From Halovivax cerinus (GTDB lineage: Archaea; Halobacteriota; Halobacteria; Halobacteriales; Natrialbaceae): 64,000 bases of DNA. A program made the position numbers and the translations under genes. Position 1 is the first letter of the stretch. The number at the start of each line of letters is the position of its first letter. The notes beneath the pieces were generated by a model. It was not told the DNA's origin. It worked only from the letters and a program-made list of their open reading frames with translations, and did not search any database. This document shows positions 52,820 to 61,041 of this stretch, piece by piece. The DNA is taken from contig NZ_CP101824.1 of NCBI RefSeq assembly GCF_024498195.1, forward strand, positions 3,100,001 to 3,164,000, in the 5' to 3' direction.

Positions 52820-54496
52820 TTACAGGCCGTCACCGATGCTCGCCGATCCTTCGTCGCGAGCCGTCAGTGCGTCCTGCAGCCGGTCTCGACCCGTCACGTG
52901 GACGTCGCGGGCGATCGGCAGATCGACGTCGTAGATCGTGGGGTTCGATCGAGCGAAGGTCTGCGAGCTCGCCGTGTCGACGACGACCGACGCCAGCCCC
53001 AGCCGCCGCTGGAAGATCGACCGCCGCGTCGATATCGTCTGAATGCGGTAGTACGGGACCACCGACGTCGTTCGCGACCAGAACCCCTCGCGGATGACGA
53101 TGGCCTCGTCGCCGACGTAGTACCCGAGGTGCGCCCACCGGAGGTGGGCGGCCGGCGGAACAGCGAGGTAAACAGCGAGCGCGACGTACCACGCCTCGAA
53201 CGCGGTCACGCGCGTGAGTGCGTAGGCGCCGACGACGGGGATCGTGGCCACCAGCGCGTAGCGAACGAGGTATCGGCGTCTCGCGACCGTCGTCGGTCGA
53301 TCGAACGTTGGCGGTTCGACGCCCGAAAGCCGTTCGGCGAACGTCTGCGCCCGTGGTCGCCTGGCGAAGGGGACGGCCGACTGGCTCCCACTGTCGCTGT
53401 CCGGACCGTAGCCCGCCGTCTCGACGCGGAGACCGGCGTACCCGATCAGCCGCTGTACCGGATTGTCCGTGATCGTCACCGACTGCACTTTCTCGAGGGG
53501 GATGCTCCCGCTGTAGCGTTGCAACAGGCCGCGTTCGTACACCAGATCGTCGCCGGCCCGGCCGAGGCGAAACCCGTAGTACGAGACGAACGTGTACGCG
53601 ATGCTCACCGCGTACGTCACGGCGACGGCGTGGGCCACCGATACCGTACCGAAGACGAGCGAACGCGTCGGCATCCCCCCACCGGTCGCGGATCCCTGCG
53701 TGACGGCATCGGTCACCGAGAGGAGGTACTCGACGACGAAGTCCATCCCGAACAGCGTCAGAAAGCCCAGTGCGGCGACCGCCGCTTTCCGGAACGAGGC
53801 GAACGAGTACAGGAGCAACTCGCGCATCTCGAGTGCGAAGAGTTGGCGCGGTCGGTACGCCGTTCCATCGGGAGCCGATTCGGGGCGCTGATCTCGGGCG
53901 GACGACTCCGGGCGTGTGTCGACGGGAGCGCCCGAAGGGGTCACGTCGGCCCCCGAATCCGACGCGGTTTGGGACGGATCACCACTGACGGGGGCGCGCT
54001 CGTCGGCCGACGGGTCGACACCGTCCTCGCGACGGGTGGGTCGATCCCTGGCCGCCGTCCGTCGGCGAATCTCTCGCTGGAGCCGAGCGGCTTCGTCGTC
54101 GCTGACGAACGAGAGCGTCGCCTCACTCGACCCCCCACCGGCCGTCTCGATCGTGACGACGGCGATCCCGAGGATTCTGGAGACGACGCCCTGCCGCACG
54201 TCGACGTTCTGTACGCGACCGAACGGGATCTCCCGGTCGCGTCGGGAGAGGACGCCGGAGGCGATGTCGAACGTGTCCTCGGTCAACTCGTACTCGAACC
54301 GGTAGTAGTAGGCGACGGCGTATCCGACCCCGACGAGAAAGCCGAGCGGCGAGAGTACGAACGCCCAGGACACCTCGACCATGGAGACCATCCCCGAGAG
54401 GATCGAGACGAGAAAGAACATGACCGATCCGCCCACGACGCCCCGCTGGACGGCGTTCGTAACGGCGCTTAGCGGGTGGAGGCGATTCGTGGTCAT
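52820..54496 (-). CDS. Bacterial-PH (bPH2/YdbT-like) membrane protein
   Basis: A 558-residue protein with three bPH2 domains, each preceded by paired membrane helices. The first domain is around 73-140 (FDIASGVLSRRDREIPFGRVQNVDVRQG), the second about 305-385 (LVYERGLLQRYSGSIPLEKVQSVTITD), and the third about 465-545 (IVIREGFWSRTTSVVPYYRIQTISTRRS). An acidic disordered insert sits at 145-225. This is the YdbT architecture. Its start overlaps the stop of the YdbS-like gene (ATGA), so the two form a membrane complex of unknown role. Confidence 0.85.
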   Translation of the reverse strand: MTTNRLHPLSAVTNAVQRGVVGGSVMFFLVSILSGMVSMVEVSWAFVLSPLGFLVGVGYAVAYYYRFEYELTEDTFDIASGVLSRRDREIPFGRVQNVDVRQGVVSRILGIAVVTIETAGGGSSEATLSFVSDDEAARLQREIRRRTAARDRPTRREDGVDPSADERAPVSGDPSQTASDSGADVTPSGAPVDTRPESSARDQRPESAPDGTAYRPRQLFALEMRELLLYSFASFRKAAVAALGFLTLFGMDFVVEYLLSVTDAVTQGSATGGGMPTRSLVFGTVSVAHAVAVTYAVSIAYTFVSYYGFRLGRAGDDLVYERGLLQRYSGSIPLEKVQSVTITDNPVQRLIGYAGLRVETAGYGPDSDSGSQSAVPFARRPRAQTFAERLSGVEPPTFDRPTTVARRRYLVRYALVATIPVVGAYALTRVTAFEAWYVALAVYLAVPPAAHLRWAHLGYYVGDEAIVIREGFWSRTTSVVPYYRIQTISTRRSIFQRRLGLASVVVDTASSQTFARSNPTIYDVDLPIARDVHVTGRDRLQDALTARDEGSASIGDGL

Positions 54497-54954
54497 ACGG
54501 CGTCGTCTGCCTCGCTGGCGACGGCGAGGTCCCGGAGCGTGTCCTGGAGTGTTCGTGCGCGGTCAGGCGTCAATCCCGGAATCCGAACGTCGGCGTTGCG
54601 CGAGCCGGCGGTGTAGACGACCACACTCGAGAGCCCGAGCGCGCGTTCGATCGGACCGAACTGTGTGTCGACGTGCTGGACGCGGACGAACGGGACGGCC
54701 GTCTCGACGAACGTGACGACACCGCGTTCGAGGTAGAGCGCGTCGTCCTGTAGCTCGAACCGCCATCGGCCGTAGTGGACGACGGCGTGGGCGACGCCGA
54801 GGACGACGACGATCGCGACGACGCCGACCGCGGCGGCGACCGGAAGCGAGACGAGCCACGCATCGACGGCCAGAAGCGCGAATCCGAGCACGGCCGCTCC
54901 GAGCACGGCCCGGCCGACCCAGACGAGCCGAATGCGCGAGTGGAGCGTTTCCAT
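54493..54954 (-). CDS. Bacterial-PH (YdbS-like) membrane protein
   Basis: A 153-residue partner of the YdbT-like protein. Two hydrophobic helices (AVLGAAVLGFALLAVDAWLV and AVGVVAIVVVLGVAHAVVHY) are followed by one bPH2 domain (LYLERGVVTFVETAVPFVRVQHVDTQFGPIERALGLSSVVVYTAG). The start is ATG 54954; the frame to 55020 adds a non-conserved leader. It overlaps the next gene by four bases. Confidence 0.85.
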   Translation of the reverse strand: METLHSRIRLVWVGRAVLGAAVLGFALLAVDAWLVSLPVAAAVGVVAIVVVLGVAHAVVHYGRWRFELQDDALYLERGVVTFVETAVPFVRVQHVDTQFGPIERALGLSSVVVYTAGSRNADVRIPGLTPDRARTLQDTLRDLAVASEADDAV

Positions 54955-55193
54955 ATGCGCAGTCGTAACAGTCCAACTGTAAACGTACCGGTTATCGCCA
55001 CGGGAAGCGAGCCGATCCACGTCTCGAGAGGCGTCGAACCGACCGGTCTGCGAATCGGGACGAGGACGGGGTCGAAAACGAGTCGTATCGACTCTCCTCC
55101 AGTGCAGCCTCGTCGACCATCACCACGCGTGCACACGCTGACCGGTCGACAGTACGACGGGCGAACGCTATCCTCGACGGGCCCTCCGATGGG

Positions 55194-55439
55194 TCAGTCG
55201 TCGTACTCGTCGGGCGTGTACGTCGAGAGTTCGAGCGCGTGGATGTCCGTCGTCATGTGTTCGCCGAGGGCGTCGTAGACGAGCTGGTGCTGATCGACGA
55301 GCGACCGGCCTTCGAACGCCGGCGACACAACGGTCGCCGCGAGGTGGTCGTCGTCGTGGTGTCCGCGTGCCCGTCCGACGGTCGCCTCGGCGTCAGGGAG
55401 GTTCTCCTCGATCAGCTGCGCGACTGCGTCCGGTTCCAT
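55194..55439 (-). CDS. BolA family protein
   Basis: An 81-residue BolA/YrbA-type protein with the class II KH-like fold: LIEENLPDAEATV, the loop HHDDDHLAATVVSPAFEGRSLVDQHQLVYDALGEHM, then the terminal helix. The C-terminal His-containing region (IHALEL) is where homologues bind [2Fe-2S] with monothiol glutaredoxins. A role in iron-sulfur handling is inferred from the family. Confidence 0.9.
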   Translation of the reverse strand: MEPDAVAQLIEENLPDAEATVGRARGHHDDDHLAATVVSPAFEGRSLVDQHQLVYDALGEHMTTDIHALELSTYTPDEYDD

Positions 55440-55597
55440 AGCAAGTCAGTGGACCGGGGGCGGCAAAAGTCACGCGATCCCGACCGATCAGGTTCGACCG
55501 CTGATTCGGGTGCCTCGTCGTCACGGGCTGCCGGTCGTGTGTGACGACAGTATCGGGGACCAGCGCCTTTAAGCGGGTTCCCTGCCCGGTGTCGGAC

Positions 55598-56095
55598 ATG
55601 TCACTCGCGGCAGCGACACGGGATGCGGTGGACGAGCGCCCCTTTCTCGCGGACGCCCTTCGGGCAGGCCTCTGTAACTTCACGGCGGTCGCCAGATTCC
55701 TCGACGTCGACGGCGACGTGGAGGCGGTGGCGACGGCGCTGCGGCGGTACGCCGAAGAGTTACAGCCGTACGAGACAGGCAGCCGATCGGTCCGGGTCAC
55801 GATGGAGAGCGGTATCGAACCCGTCGACGAACCGAGCGATGCGATCCTCCAGGTCGGCGAGACGTCGCTCGGGACGGGTCGTGGCGATCGGACGGCTATC
55901 GTCGCGACCGGGGCGGTCGACGCCGCGAGCGTCGCACACGCGATGGAGCGGTGTCGGGTCGCCGAAATCGCCCTGACCGCCGTCTCGTTCGTCGACGACA
56001 CAGCCGCAGTCTTCGTCGTCGGTCGCCGCGACGGTGCGAACGCGCTCAGGGAGATCGAAGCGTCGTTCGCCGACGCGCCGCTCGTCGATGACTGA
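55598..56095 (+). CDS. Conserved haloarchaeal protein, possible ACT-like regulatory protein
   Basis: A 165-residue soluble protein. The N-terminal ~55 residues look like a helical DNA-binding-like region (PFLADALRAGLCNFTAVARFLDVDGDVEAVATALRRYAEEL). The rest has two beta-alpha-beta units (IVATGAVDAASVAHAMERCR; AVFVVGRRDGANALREIEAS) compatible with an ACT/regulatory fold. TTTAAG at 55568-55573 supports ATG 55598. Function unknown; it is divergent from bolA. Confidence 0.65.
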   Translation: MSLAAATRDAVDERPFLADALRAGLCNFTAVARFLDVDGDVEAVATALRRYAEELQPYETGSRSVRVTMESGIEPVDEPSDAILQVGETSLGTGRGDRTAIVATGAVDAASVAHAMERCRVAEIALTAVSFVDDTAAVFVVGRRDGANALREIEASFADAPLVDD

Positions 56096-56121
56096 CGAGC
56101 TGCCTGCGGAACACACACCGT

Positions 56122-56258
56122 GGGCGACCACTCACCACGGCGTAGGGCGTCAACTCACCACTGCGTGGGACGTCCACTCACCACGGCGTAGGGCGACCAC
56201 TCACCACGGCGTAGGGCGTCAACTCACCACTGCGTGGGACGTCCACGCACGACGGATG
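56122..56258. repeat. 23-bp tandem array with 69-bp higher-order period
   Basis: Six units: A 56122-56144, B 56145-56167, C 56168-56190, A' 56191-56213, B' 56214-56236, C' 56237-56258. All share gg(g/a)cg(t/a)c(c/a)actcaccac(g/t)gcgt(a/g). A and A' are identical, and so are B and B', so an A-B-C block of 69 bp was duplicated as a whole. The array is in the spacer between the unknown gene and cysS. Confidence 0.85.
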
Positions 56259-56327
56259 GGACGCCACCAGACGCCGGTGGCCCCAGATCCGGGTCGGTTC
56301 CACGCTCGCCCGGACTGCATCCAACGC

Positions 56328-56333
56328 TTTATC
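56328..56333 (+). promoter_or_regulatory. TATA box of cysS
   Basis: TTTATC at 56328-56333, 26 bases before ATG 56359, predicts a leaderless cysS mRNA. Confidence 0.55.
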
Positions 56334-56358
56334 TGTTACCCGCGGGTATCACCCGCCA

Positions 56359-57846
56359 ATGACCCTGCACGTGACGAACACGTTGACGGGCGAACCGGAA
56401 CCCTTCGAGCCACAGGACCCCGACGACGTCACTCTCTACTACTGTGGCCTGACGGTCTCCGACCCGCCTCACCTCGGCCACGCCCGGTCGTGGGTCCACG
56501 TCGACGTCATGCACCGATGGCTCGCACACCTCGGTTACGGTGTCCGCCACGTGGAGAACTTCACCGACGTCAACGAGAAAATCGTCGCCCGCGTGGGCGA
56601 AGACGACCTCGGCGACTCCGAGGCCGAGGTGGCCCACAGCTACGTCGCCCGGACAATCGACGACATGCGGTCGCTCAACCTCCTCCGGGCCGAGGTGTAT
56701 CCGCGCGTCTCTGAACACGTCCCGGAGATCCTCGATCTGATCGAGACGCTCGTCGAGAAGGGCTACGCCTACGAGTCGAACGGCTCGGTCTACTTCGACG
56801 TGACGACGTTCGACGACTACGGGGCACTCTCGAACCAGTCGATCACGGACATCGAATCCCAGGGTGACCCCGACGAGCGCTCGGAGAAGCGCCACCCCGC
56901 CGACTTCGCCCTCTGGAAGGCCGACGGCGTCTCGCCGGCTGCCGTCGAAGAGCATCGACACGAGGGGGCCGCGCCGGCGAGCGACTCCTGCGAGACCGCC
57001 CAGACCTGGGACTCGCCGTGGGGCGAGGGGCGCCCCGGCTGGCACATAGAGTGCTCGGCGATGAGCATGACACACCTCGGCGAGACCATAGACCTCCACG
57101 TCGGCGGCCGCGACCTCGTCTTCCCCCACCACGAGAACGAGATCGCCCAGTCCGAGGCGGCGACGGACCAGCAGTTCGCCCGATACTGGCTCCACTGCGA
57201 GCTCTTCGAACTCGACGAGGAGAAGATGTCCTCGAGCCTCGGCAACTTCGTCACCGTCGCCGACGCGGTCGATCGGTGGGGGCCGAACGTCGTCCGGACG
57301 TTCCTCACGGCGGGTGCGTACAACAGCTCGCAGATCTACAGCGAGGAGGCGATCGACGAAGCGGAGCGACGGTGGGAACGCCTCGCACGCGCACACGAGG
57401 ACGCGATCGACGCTCTCGACTCGCCCGACGCGCACGCGAAGGTGACCGACGACGACCTTCGGGCGGTGATCGACGACACCGTCGCTGCCTTCAGCGCGGC
57501 GATGAACGACGACTTCAACACGCGCGAGGCGCAGACGGCCCTCCTCGATCTGGCGAGCGCGCTCAACCGTCACCGCGAATCGACCGACGCCTTCGATTAC
57601 GTCGGGCTTCGACGCGGCGTCGACGCGCTCGAAACGTACGGGTCGATCCTCGGCCTCTCGTTCGACGGCGACGCAACCGGCGACGTCTCACTCGCCGGCG
57701 AGCTGGTCGAACTGCTCCTGTCCGTCCGCGAGCAGGAACGAGCTGCCGGGAACTACGAGCGCGCGGACGAACTTCGCGACGAACTCGGAGCGCTGGGCGT
57801 CGACGTCCAGGATAGCGACGACGGACCGAGCTACCGGCTCCCCTGA
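56359..57846 (+). CDS. cysS: Cysteinyl-tRNA synthetase
   Basis: A 495-residue class I synthetase. It shows the zinc/substrate Cys in TLYYCGLTV, the HIGH-type motif PPHLGHARS, the second metal region GRPGWHIECSAMS with HVGGRDLVFPHHENE, and the KMSKS-type loop EEKMSSSLGNF. A normal helical anticodon-binding domain and DALR-like end follow (VELLLSVREQERAAGNYERA). Length and start agree with the family. Confidence 0.97.
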   Translation: MTLHVTNTLTGEPEPFEPQDPDDVTLYYCGLTVSDPPHLGHARSWVHVDVMHRWLAHLGYGVRHVENFTDVNEKIVARVGEDDLGDSEAEVAHSYVARTIDDMRSLNLLRAEVYPRVSEHVPEILDLIETLVEKGYAYESNGSVYFDVTTFDDYGALSNQSITDIESQGDPDERSEKRHPADFALWKADGVSPAAVEEHRHEGAAPASDSCETAQTWDSPWGEGRPGWHIECSAMSMTHLGETIDLHVGGRDLVFPHHENEIAQSEAATDQQFARYWLHCELFELDEEKMSSSLGNFVTVADAVDRWGPNVVRTFLTAGAYNSSQIYSEEAIDEAERRWERLARAHEDAIDALDSPDAHAKVTDDDLRAVIDDTVAAFSAAMNDDFNTREAQTALLDLASALNRHRESTDAFDYVGLRRGVDALETYGSILGLSFDGDATGDVSLAGELVELLLSVREQERAAGNYERADELRDELGALGVDVQDSDDGPSYRLP

Positions 57847-57910
57847 CCGGTCGCACGCCACGCAGCCCGACCGTCCGCGAGTCGGCCGACGTGACGAACC
57901 CGGCCAAGAC

Positions 57911-58921
57911 CTACAGTCCGAGGGCGGTCGCCACCGAAAGTCCTGCTGCGATCGCACCCAGGAGGTAGCCGGCGATCGCCCCACCGTTCAGGAGGGGAAG
58001 GCCCGCGTGTGGTTTGCCCTTCAGTACCATCGAGAGCAGTATCGCGAGCCCGGCGGTCGTTCCGACGATCGCACCGAGGGCCGGAAGCGTCAGCGTGAAC
58101 ACTGGAACATCGAGGAGCGGCGCGTCGAGGAACGTGACGCTACTCGCGACGAGGATCGTGGGGATGACGGCGTCGCCGAGACCGACGAACAGCGCGTCTC
58201 GATCGAGGGGGTCGGGCTCACCGGCGCCGTCGGTCGCGGGTGGCGCTTCCGGTTCGTTCGACGCCTGTTCGGACGCGACGTTGGCACCGTTCGCCGACCC
58301 GTCCGGACGCGGCCCGTCGTCGAGATACGAGTACCCGAGCGACGTGGGAACGACGAAGACGACCGGGATCTTCAGGTCGAGCACCCCGTCTGCCAGCGAG
58401 AGCATGTGCTCGGTCCGATAGACGCTGATCGCGTCGTAGACGGCGAGGACGACGAGAAAGAGCAGCGCCGGGAGGAGACCGAAACTGATGCCGAACAGCG
58501 CGGCCGCACCGGCAGCCATCAAGACGCCTGCGGCGTCGACGACGTACCACTCCGGATAGACCAGTACCCCGAGGCCGAGCGCACCCGCCGCCAGACCGGC
58601 GATCGCGTTGACTCCGCCTACCGTCACGACGGGTGGAATCAGGACGACGAAGACGTACCACGAGAGTAGCACGCTCACACCGACGATGAGCCAGCGGATG
58701 AATCGATCCGCGTCGTACCGGAATGCGGCGAGCATTATGGCTGTCGCGACGAGAATGACGCCGAAGAAGACGCCGCTATTCGCCGGATCCTGCGGATCCT
58801 CGACGGCGGGACCGTGCGTCGACTGAAACGGTTCGACGAGCGCCAGCGCCCCGAACTGCACGGCGAGGAAAATCGCGACGACCCCTGCGGCCGACAGTCC
58901 GATTCGAGCGCGGTCGTTCAT
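57911..58921 (-). CDS. Presenilin-type intramembrane aspartyl protease (family A22)
   Basis: A 336-residue protein with about nine membrane helices. The two catalytic aspartates lie in the YD motif (LAVYDAISVYRTEHM) and the GxGD motif (FVGLGDAVIP). A PAL-like segment GLPLLNGG is near the C-terminus. This is the layout of archaeal presenilin/signal-peptide-peptidase homologues that cut within membranes. A disordered acidic loop between the two catalytic helices is longer than needed. Substrates are unknown. Confidence 0.92.
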   Translation of the reverse strand: MNDRARIGLSAAGVVAIFLAVQFGALALVEPFQSTHGPAVEDPQDPANSGVFFGVILVATAIMLAAFRYDADRFIRWLIVGVSVLLSWYVFVVLIPPVVTVGGVNAIAGLAAGALGLGVLVYPEWYVVDAAGVLMAAGAAALFGISFGLLPALLFLVVLAVYDAISVYRTEHMLSLADGVLDLKIPVVFVVPTSLGYSYLDDGPRPDGSANGANVASEQASNEPEAPPATDGAGEPDPLDRDALFVGLGDAVIPTILVASSVTFLDAPLLDVPVFTLTLPALGAIVGTTAGLAILLSMVLKGKPHAGLPLLNGGAIAGYLLGAIAAGLSVATALGL

Positions 58922-58956
58922 TTAGACGCCTTTCGAACGGACCCGGTATCTGTGTT

Positions 58957-59024
58957 GTGATTACCCGATCTCGTCGGCCGTGAGTGAGTTGTGAGTACCC
59001 GATCTCGTCGGCCGCGAGTGTGGA
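58957..59024. repeat. Two-copy 34-bp tandem repeat
   Basis: Units 58957-58990 and 58991-59024 share gtga(t/g)tacccgatctcgtcggccg(t/c)gagtg. They lie upstream of the presenilin-type gene and downstream of the gar1 stop, within a 239-base spacer with no gene. Confidence 0.8.
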
Positions 59025-59160
59025 GGGAACGGTCCGTCCGCCCGACTCGGGAGTGTGGAAACCGAATCGTCCGAGCGAGAGAATACGTCGACGTCCGGTC
59101 CTGAAACCGATTCGACCCTCGGCAGAAACGCTCGACCACCGTTTCGATCCCACGCCGTGC

Positions 59161-59385
59161 TCACCGAACGTAGACGTGCTCGCCGACGAGTCTCGGTGGG
59201 TGTACGTCGTCCGACGGGGATATCGCGGCGAACGGTTCCGTCACCGGACCGAACACGTCGACCACGCGCCCGACCTCCGTGAGCGAGTCGTCGAGGATCA
59301 TCGCGCCGAGGTCGACGTCTTCGTCGGCCATCCGGCAGACGAGGACTCCCTGTGCCACCTCGACGACGGTTCCTGCGCGACGCAT
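59161..59385 (-). CDS. gar1: H/ACA RNP protein Gar1
   Basis: A 74-residue protein with the Gar1/Naf1 beta-barrel: RRAGTVVEVAQGVLVCRM, then LDDSLTEVGRVVDVFGPVTEPFAAI. It binds Cbf5 and helps guide-directed pseudouridylation of rRNA. Its ATG overlaps the stop of srp19 by one base (TAATG), an archaeal pairing seen repeatedly. Confidence 0.92.
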   Translation of the reverse strand: MRRAGTVVEVAQGVLVCRMADEDVDLGAMILDDSLTEVGRVVDVFGPVTEPFAAISPSDDVHPPRLVGEHVYVR

Positions 59386-59666
59386 TAGCTACGCATCGCC
59401 CCGACGTACGCGGCGACGGCCTGTACCAGGTCGTTCTTCGTCGAGTCGTCCGCGCCACGGACGACGACACGACCGCGGTGGGTCCACGGCTCGCGCGAGT
59501 AGGCTTTGTCGCGCTCGACCGAGGCGTCGTACCCCACTTGCTGTACCGCCTTCGCGATCTCCTCGACCGTCGGTTCGGGGACGGCGATGTCCCGCGGAAC
59601 CCGCCGACCCTCGTTCCGGCTTCGGTCGGCGTCGAGGTAAGCGGGCCAGATCACGTTCTCGACCAT
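59385..59666 (-). CDS. srp19: Signal recognition particle protein SRP19
   Basis: A 93-residue SRP19 that folds 7S RNA so that SRP54 can bind. The start [22 protein letters not shown] is diagnostic, and the basic C-terminal half ([24 protein letters not shown]) contacts the RNA tetraloops. First gene of the srp19-gar1 pair. Confidence 0.95.
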   Translation of the reverse strand: MVENVIWPAYLDADRSRNEGRRVPRDIAVPEPTVEEIAKAVQQVGYDASVERDKAYSREPWTHRGRVVVRGADDSTKNDLVQAVAAYVGAMRS

Positions 59667-59823
59667 ACCGGATGCTGGTGGTGAACGGAGTAAACCCTTC
59701 GCAAATTCGACCGAAACCGGTTCCGCGGAGTGGCGTCACGGACCGGGTGTTCGATACACAACTCGTACCCGATCGGGTCAGACACGAAACCGTAACCGAC
59801 CGATCGGGAACTGGCCGATCCGC

Positions 59824-60981
59824 TCAGCTGCGCCGGGTGCTCAGGAGCGCGACCGAGAGGACCGCCAGGAGGGAAACGGCGACCCCGAATCCGGGGATCA
59901 CCGCCGCGTCGTCCGACGTGTCCGATCCGGTCGAATCGGCCGTCTCCGACCCGGTAGCTGAACCCGCCGATTCGTTCTCCGATACCTCGGCGTAGGCGTC
60001 CGCGTGCACCGTCGACGCGATCTGCTCGATCACCGTCACCACGAGCGGACCGGGTTGGCTCATCGCATTGTCGTTCACCACGACGAACTGGTCGTCCGTC
60101 CACGCGGTCGTCGTTTCGAGGGCCCGATCGACGGGTGGTGACTCGAACGAATCGCCGTAGACGATCCACTCGGGGTCTTCGGCCACGATGACCTCGTTGC
60201 TGAGCTCTCCCCACCCGGTGACGTTCGCACGCGCCGCGACGTTTTCCAGGCCGGCCCTGGTGAGGATTTCGTGCTGGAACGTTCCCTCACCGGGTGTGAC
60301 GTCCGTGTTCGGCCCCATCGAGTAGTACGCGAGGGGCCGATCCCGGTCCTCCACGGCGGCGTCGATCACATCTAACGACTCGTTCATCTCGGTAATCGTC
60401 CGGTCTGCACCCGCACACTCCCCGGTGAGGCGCCCGGCGAGGCGGACGTTGGCTCGGACGTCTGCAATTGAGGACGCCGCGTCGTAGACGTAGACGGTCT
60501 GTCCGGCGTTTCGAAGCTGTTCGACGAACCCGTCGTGGTACGTGACGGTGTTGGCCGCGAGGACGATATCCGCGTCCAGATCGATCACCTTCTCGGCGAC
60601 CGGCGTCGAGCCGTCGTCGGCCGACACGTCGCTGACGTTCGCGGGCGCGTCCAGATACGACGTGTACGGTCCGACCGGCATACCGGCGAGTTTCGACGTC
60701 GCCCCCAGCTCCGTCACGAGCTGGGCGTCACTCGGCTGGACGGCCACGACGGATCCCGGCTCTTCGTCGATCGTGACCGACGTTCCAGTCGCGTCCGTGA
60801 CCGTTAGTGGATAGGTACAGGCTGTACCGGACTCGGAGGGTTGGGTCTGGATCGGGTGGACCGGCTCTGAGGGCGGCGCGTCGGTCGGTCCCACCGGATC
60901 GTCCACGGCTGCCGTGACACCAGGTGCAACGGTGCCGACGATCACCAGCAGTGCGAGCAACGTGAGTAGTCGATGGCGCAT
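59824..60981 (-). CDS. btuF: PGF-CTERM-anchored ABC substrate-binding protein (BtuF-like)
   Basis: A 385-residue surface lipoprotein-like receptor of the FecB/BtuF family. It has an N-terminal signal peptide (RLLTLLALLVIVGTVAPGVTA), then the binding fold (TVTDATGTSVTIDEEPGSVVAVQPSDAQLVTELG). A Ser/Thr/Glu-rich linker follows, and it ends in the archaeosortase signal PGF with a hydrophobic helix and arginines. Divergent from btuC-btuD. Cobamide is the usual assignment in haloarchaea; a siderophore or heme substrate cannot be excluded. ATG 60981 is used; an upstream GTG adds one residue. Confidence 0.88.
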   Translation of the reverse strand: MRHRLLTLLALLVIVGTVAPGVTAAVDDPVGPTDAPPSEPVHPIQTQPSESGTACTYPLTVTDATGTSVTIDEEPGSVVAVQPSDAQLVTELGATSKLAGMPVGPYTSYLDAPANVSDVSADDGSTPVAEKVIDLDADIVLAANTVTYHDGFVEQLRNAGQTVYVYDAASSIADVRANVRLAGRLTGECAGADRTITEMNESLDVIDAAVEDRDRPLAYYSMGPNTDVTPGEGTFQHEILTRAGLENVAARANVTGWGELSNEVIVAEDPEWIVYGDSFESPPVDRALETTTAWTDDQFVVVNDNAMSQPGPLVVTVIEQIASTVHADAYAEVSENESAGSATGSETADSTGSDTSDDAAVIPGFGVAVSLLAVLSVALLSTRRS

Positions 60982-61041
60982 CACCCGGTCATCACCACCA
61001 ATTCAATAAATACTTATCTAAAGCAATCCTACTTTCCTTCG
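60982..61041. promoter_or_regulatory. Divergent btuF / btuC promoter region
   Basis: Sixty AT-rich bases. The stretch 60999-61016 (attcaataaatacttatc) contains TATA-like boxes for both directions. There is no room for a long leader, so no cobalamin riboswitch is present. Control, if any, must be by a DNA-binding repressor or activator in this short interval. Confidence 0.6.

Noticed and set aside
52898-54472. 524-residue plus-strand ORF
   Set aside because: Arg-rich shadow of the PH-domain gene on the minus strand.
56122-56258. Possible CRISPR array
   Set aside because: Units follow each other without unique spacers and no cas gene is in the window; it is a tandem array.
60982-61041. Cobalamin riboswitch in front of the btu genes
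   Set aside because: Only 60 bases separate the divergent starts, too few for the aptamer.
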